Shown in pieces: positions 62,639-64,000 of a stretch of DNA of 64,000 nucleotides. The DNA is taken from NCBI GenBank assembly GCA_022539475.1, contig VCMS01000037.1, forward strand, positions 464,364 to 528,363. Direction: 5' to 3'. This stretch comes from Gracilaria domingensis (Eukaryota > Rhodophyta > Florideophyceae > Gracilariales > Gracilariaceae). The notes beneath the pieces were generated by a model. That model was not told the origin of the DNA and did not search any database. It saw only the letters and a program-made list of their open reading frames with translations. Position 1 is the first letter of the stretch, and each line of letters starts with the position of its first letter. A program made the translations under genes and the position numbers.

Positions 62639-64000
62639 TTAGAGCATCTCCACCGGGATGCGTAGCAAAGTACCAGAACAGCAAATTCGTATACAACGTG
62701 TAGTGTAATAAATAGTCCGGAACAAAAACGTACTTTGCTGCACTGACACGTTTTCCGTCATACCCACTAGTCAGCGAAAGCATTGTCCCCCGTCGCGATG
62801 TGGCACATCATTTTCGATAATGAAATCGACAAAGACTTCAACAAGCTCATAGAAGATCTCTTGCAGAGTTCTGATATCGAAAATGATGTTCACGAAATTG
62901 GAAGCCCCACGCCCTGAAAAGCCGCCAATATCAACTGCAATCGCGAAGCTGGCGGTTCCCATCTCTATCTTGCAGAAAACTGTGTCTACAATAAAACTAC
63001 ATTTCGCCGGCGCTTTTTTATTCCTAGACCAATGTTCAACAGAGTATGCGACAATCTGAAAAACTCTTTTTGTTACTTTCAAAAAAAGCCTGATTGCACA
63101 GGGGCACTAGGGCTTTACGTGAAACAAAAAGTAACAGCATCCCTCCGCATTCTTGCGTATGGATGTGCTGCGGACTTCGTGGATGAATATGTCCGGATTG
63201 GTGAGTCAACAGCATCTGAATGTCTCAAAAGATTTTGTAGTGCTATTTTACAATTATATTGGGACGAATACTTACGTTCTCCGACAGAGGGCGATATAGA
63301 ACGATTGCTACTACGCAGCGAAAGCGATGGTTTTCCTGGTCTCTTGGGTAGTATTTACTGTACCAAATGGTACTGGATAGATTGCCCCGTAGCTTGGTCA
63401 ATACCAAGAGAAAGAAGCAAAATCCACCGTCACTCTTGAGGTCATTGCAGCTCAGAAATAATGGATACGGCATGCGTTTTTTGGTGTTCCAGGAAGTGGG
63501 AATGACATTAACGTTCTTGAATCCTCTAGTTTAATGAATAAGTTAGTAGATGGGAGCTTTCCGCAGAGACAGTTGTATTATTTGAATGGAAAGGAGCACT
63601 TTATTCCGTACTTCTTGTGCGATAGAGTGTACCCAAAGTTTCCAATATTTGTGCACACAGTGCATGACCCTGTCACTAACAAAGAAAAGGTTCTTGCCAC
63701 CCATCAGGAAGCACGAAGGAAATATGTCGAGCGCGCTTTCGGTGTGTTACAAGCTAGATGGCATCTAATCGCTCGTCCATCACGATTTTGGAATGTCAAT
63801 AGTATGCGCACTATCATGCTCGCTGGTATTATTCTCCACAACATGGTTGTGGAAGAGGGACTCACGGATGAAGAGGTGCATTGGGGATCTACGGAACAGG
63901 GTACTGGAGGAAAAAACGAGGTAACCACTTCCTGTTCTGTTGGAGGGTCGATTTGGCTCGCGAAGGATCAACAGATGTCTATTTTACCAGGGTCAATTGC
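62639..64000. mobile_element. PIF/Harbinger transposon, left end in the window
   Basis: TTA-GAGCATCTCCACCGGGATGC at 62639 looks like a 3-bp TTA target followed by a Harbinger terminal repeat; AGAGCATCTCCA starts are common in Harbinger/Tourist elements. The transposase follows. The right end lies outside the window. Confidence 0.5.
62798..64000 (+). pseudogene. PIF/Harbinger transposase, runs off the window
   Basis: Starts at about 62798 (MWHIIFDNEIDKDFN). The plant- and alga-type blocks are RRRFFIPRPMFNRVCDNLKN, GLYVKQKVTASLRILAYGCA, DFVDEYVRIGESTASECLKR, FPGLLGSIYCTKWYWIDCPV (family GSIDCMHWxWKNCP; the first catalytic Asp is now Tyr), HAFFGVPGSGNDINVLESSS, LCDRVYPKFPIFVHTVHDP (family LADGIYPxW) and KYVERAFGVLQARWHLIARP (third catalytic block). 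It ends with MRTIMLAGIILHNMVVEEGL and a further tail. An in-frame TGA near 62914 sits where relatives have Arg (CGA), and frame changes occur near 63.43 kb. Confidence 0.8.

Overview
The window is nuclear DNA from a eukaryote. The evidence is spliceosomal introns with a TACTAAC branch site in a nucleoside diphosphate kinase gene, a PH-domain Ser/Thr kinase, a DNA polymerase epsilon relic, and many eukaryotic cut-and-paste transposons plus a chromodomain Ty3/gypsy element. Host genes are GC-rich and intron-poor. That would fit a unicellular alga (a red alga is one possibility) or another protist, but the sequence alone does not settle the organism.

Layout. 1-2.3 kb: no secure gene, one acidic reading frame. 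2.4-6.9 kb: a CACTA/EnSpm-like (Tnp2) DNA transposon with two divergent genes. 7.7-22.5 kb, minus strand: a decayed DNA polymerase epsilon catalytic-subunit gene in two collinear pieces (19.9-22.5 and 7.7-9.3 kb). They are separated by about 10.6 kb holding a coiled-coil gene, three tandem imperfect hairpins, a 3' stump of ribulose-phosphate 3-epimerase, an intact Rossmann-fold (ketopantoate-reductase-like) gene, an unknown 372-residue gene, a fold-back array built of TTAGGG-containing palindromes, and an open Plavaka transposase of about 1008 residues. 22.8-24.6 kb: two PIF/Harbinger relics. 25.0-27.9 kb: a piggyBac-like element. 28.5-33.5 kb: pogo-like, hAT and Myb/SANT-like (DUF6818-type) relics. 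34.0-36.2 kb: pseudogenes of an RluA pseudouridine synthase and a protein kinase. 36.4-38.2 kb: Harbinger and possibly MULE relics. 38.2-45.1 kb: AT-rich spacer, a zinc-finger-like frame, GC satellite, a MITE and a second pogo-like gene. 45.15-53.6 kb: a second piggyBac-like element with a Ty3/gypsy LTR element inserted in its transposase gene. 54.2-61.5 kb: a very GC-rich host gene block (PH-kinase, a hypothetical gene, nucleoside diphosphate kinase, GT4-type glycosyltransferase). 62.6 kb to the end: another Harbinger transposase running out of the window.

Most notable are the two piggyBac-like elements. Both pair the transposase with a small protein gene in tail-to-tail orientation, with exactly 2 bp between the two stop codons. 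Both start at TTAA followed by CCCTTTTGAAACGAAA, with a short palindrome just inside the end. The small protein has a Cys-rich N-terminal part and a conserved C-terminal domain, and looks like a genuine second gene of this transposon family. Next in interest are the TTAGGG head-to-head palindrome array and the disrupted polymerase epsilon locus. The host genes in the GC block do not form an obvious pathway; they are neighbours with housekeeping and signalling roles.
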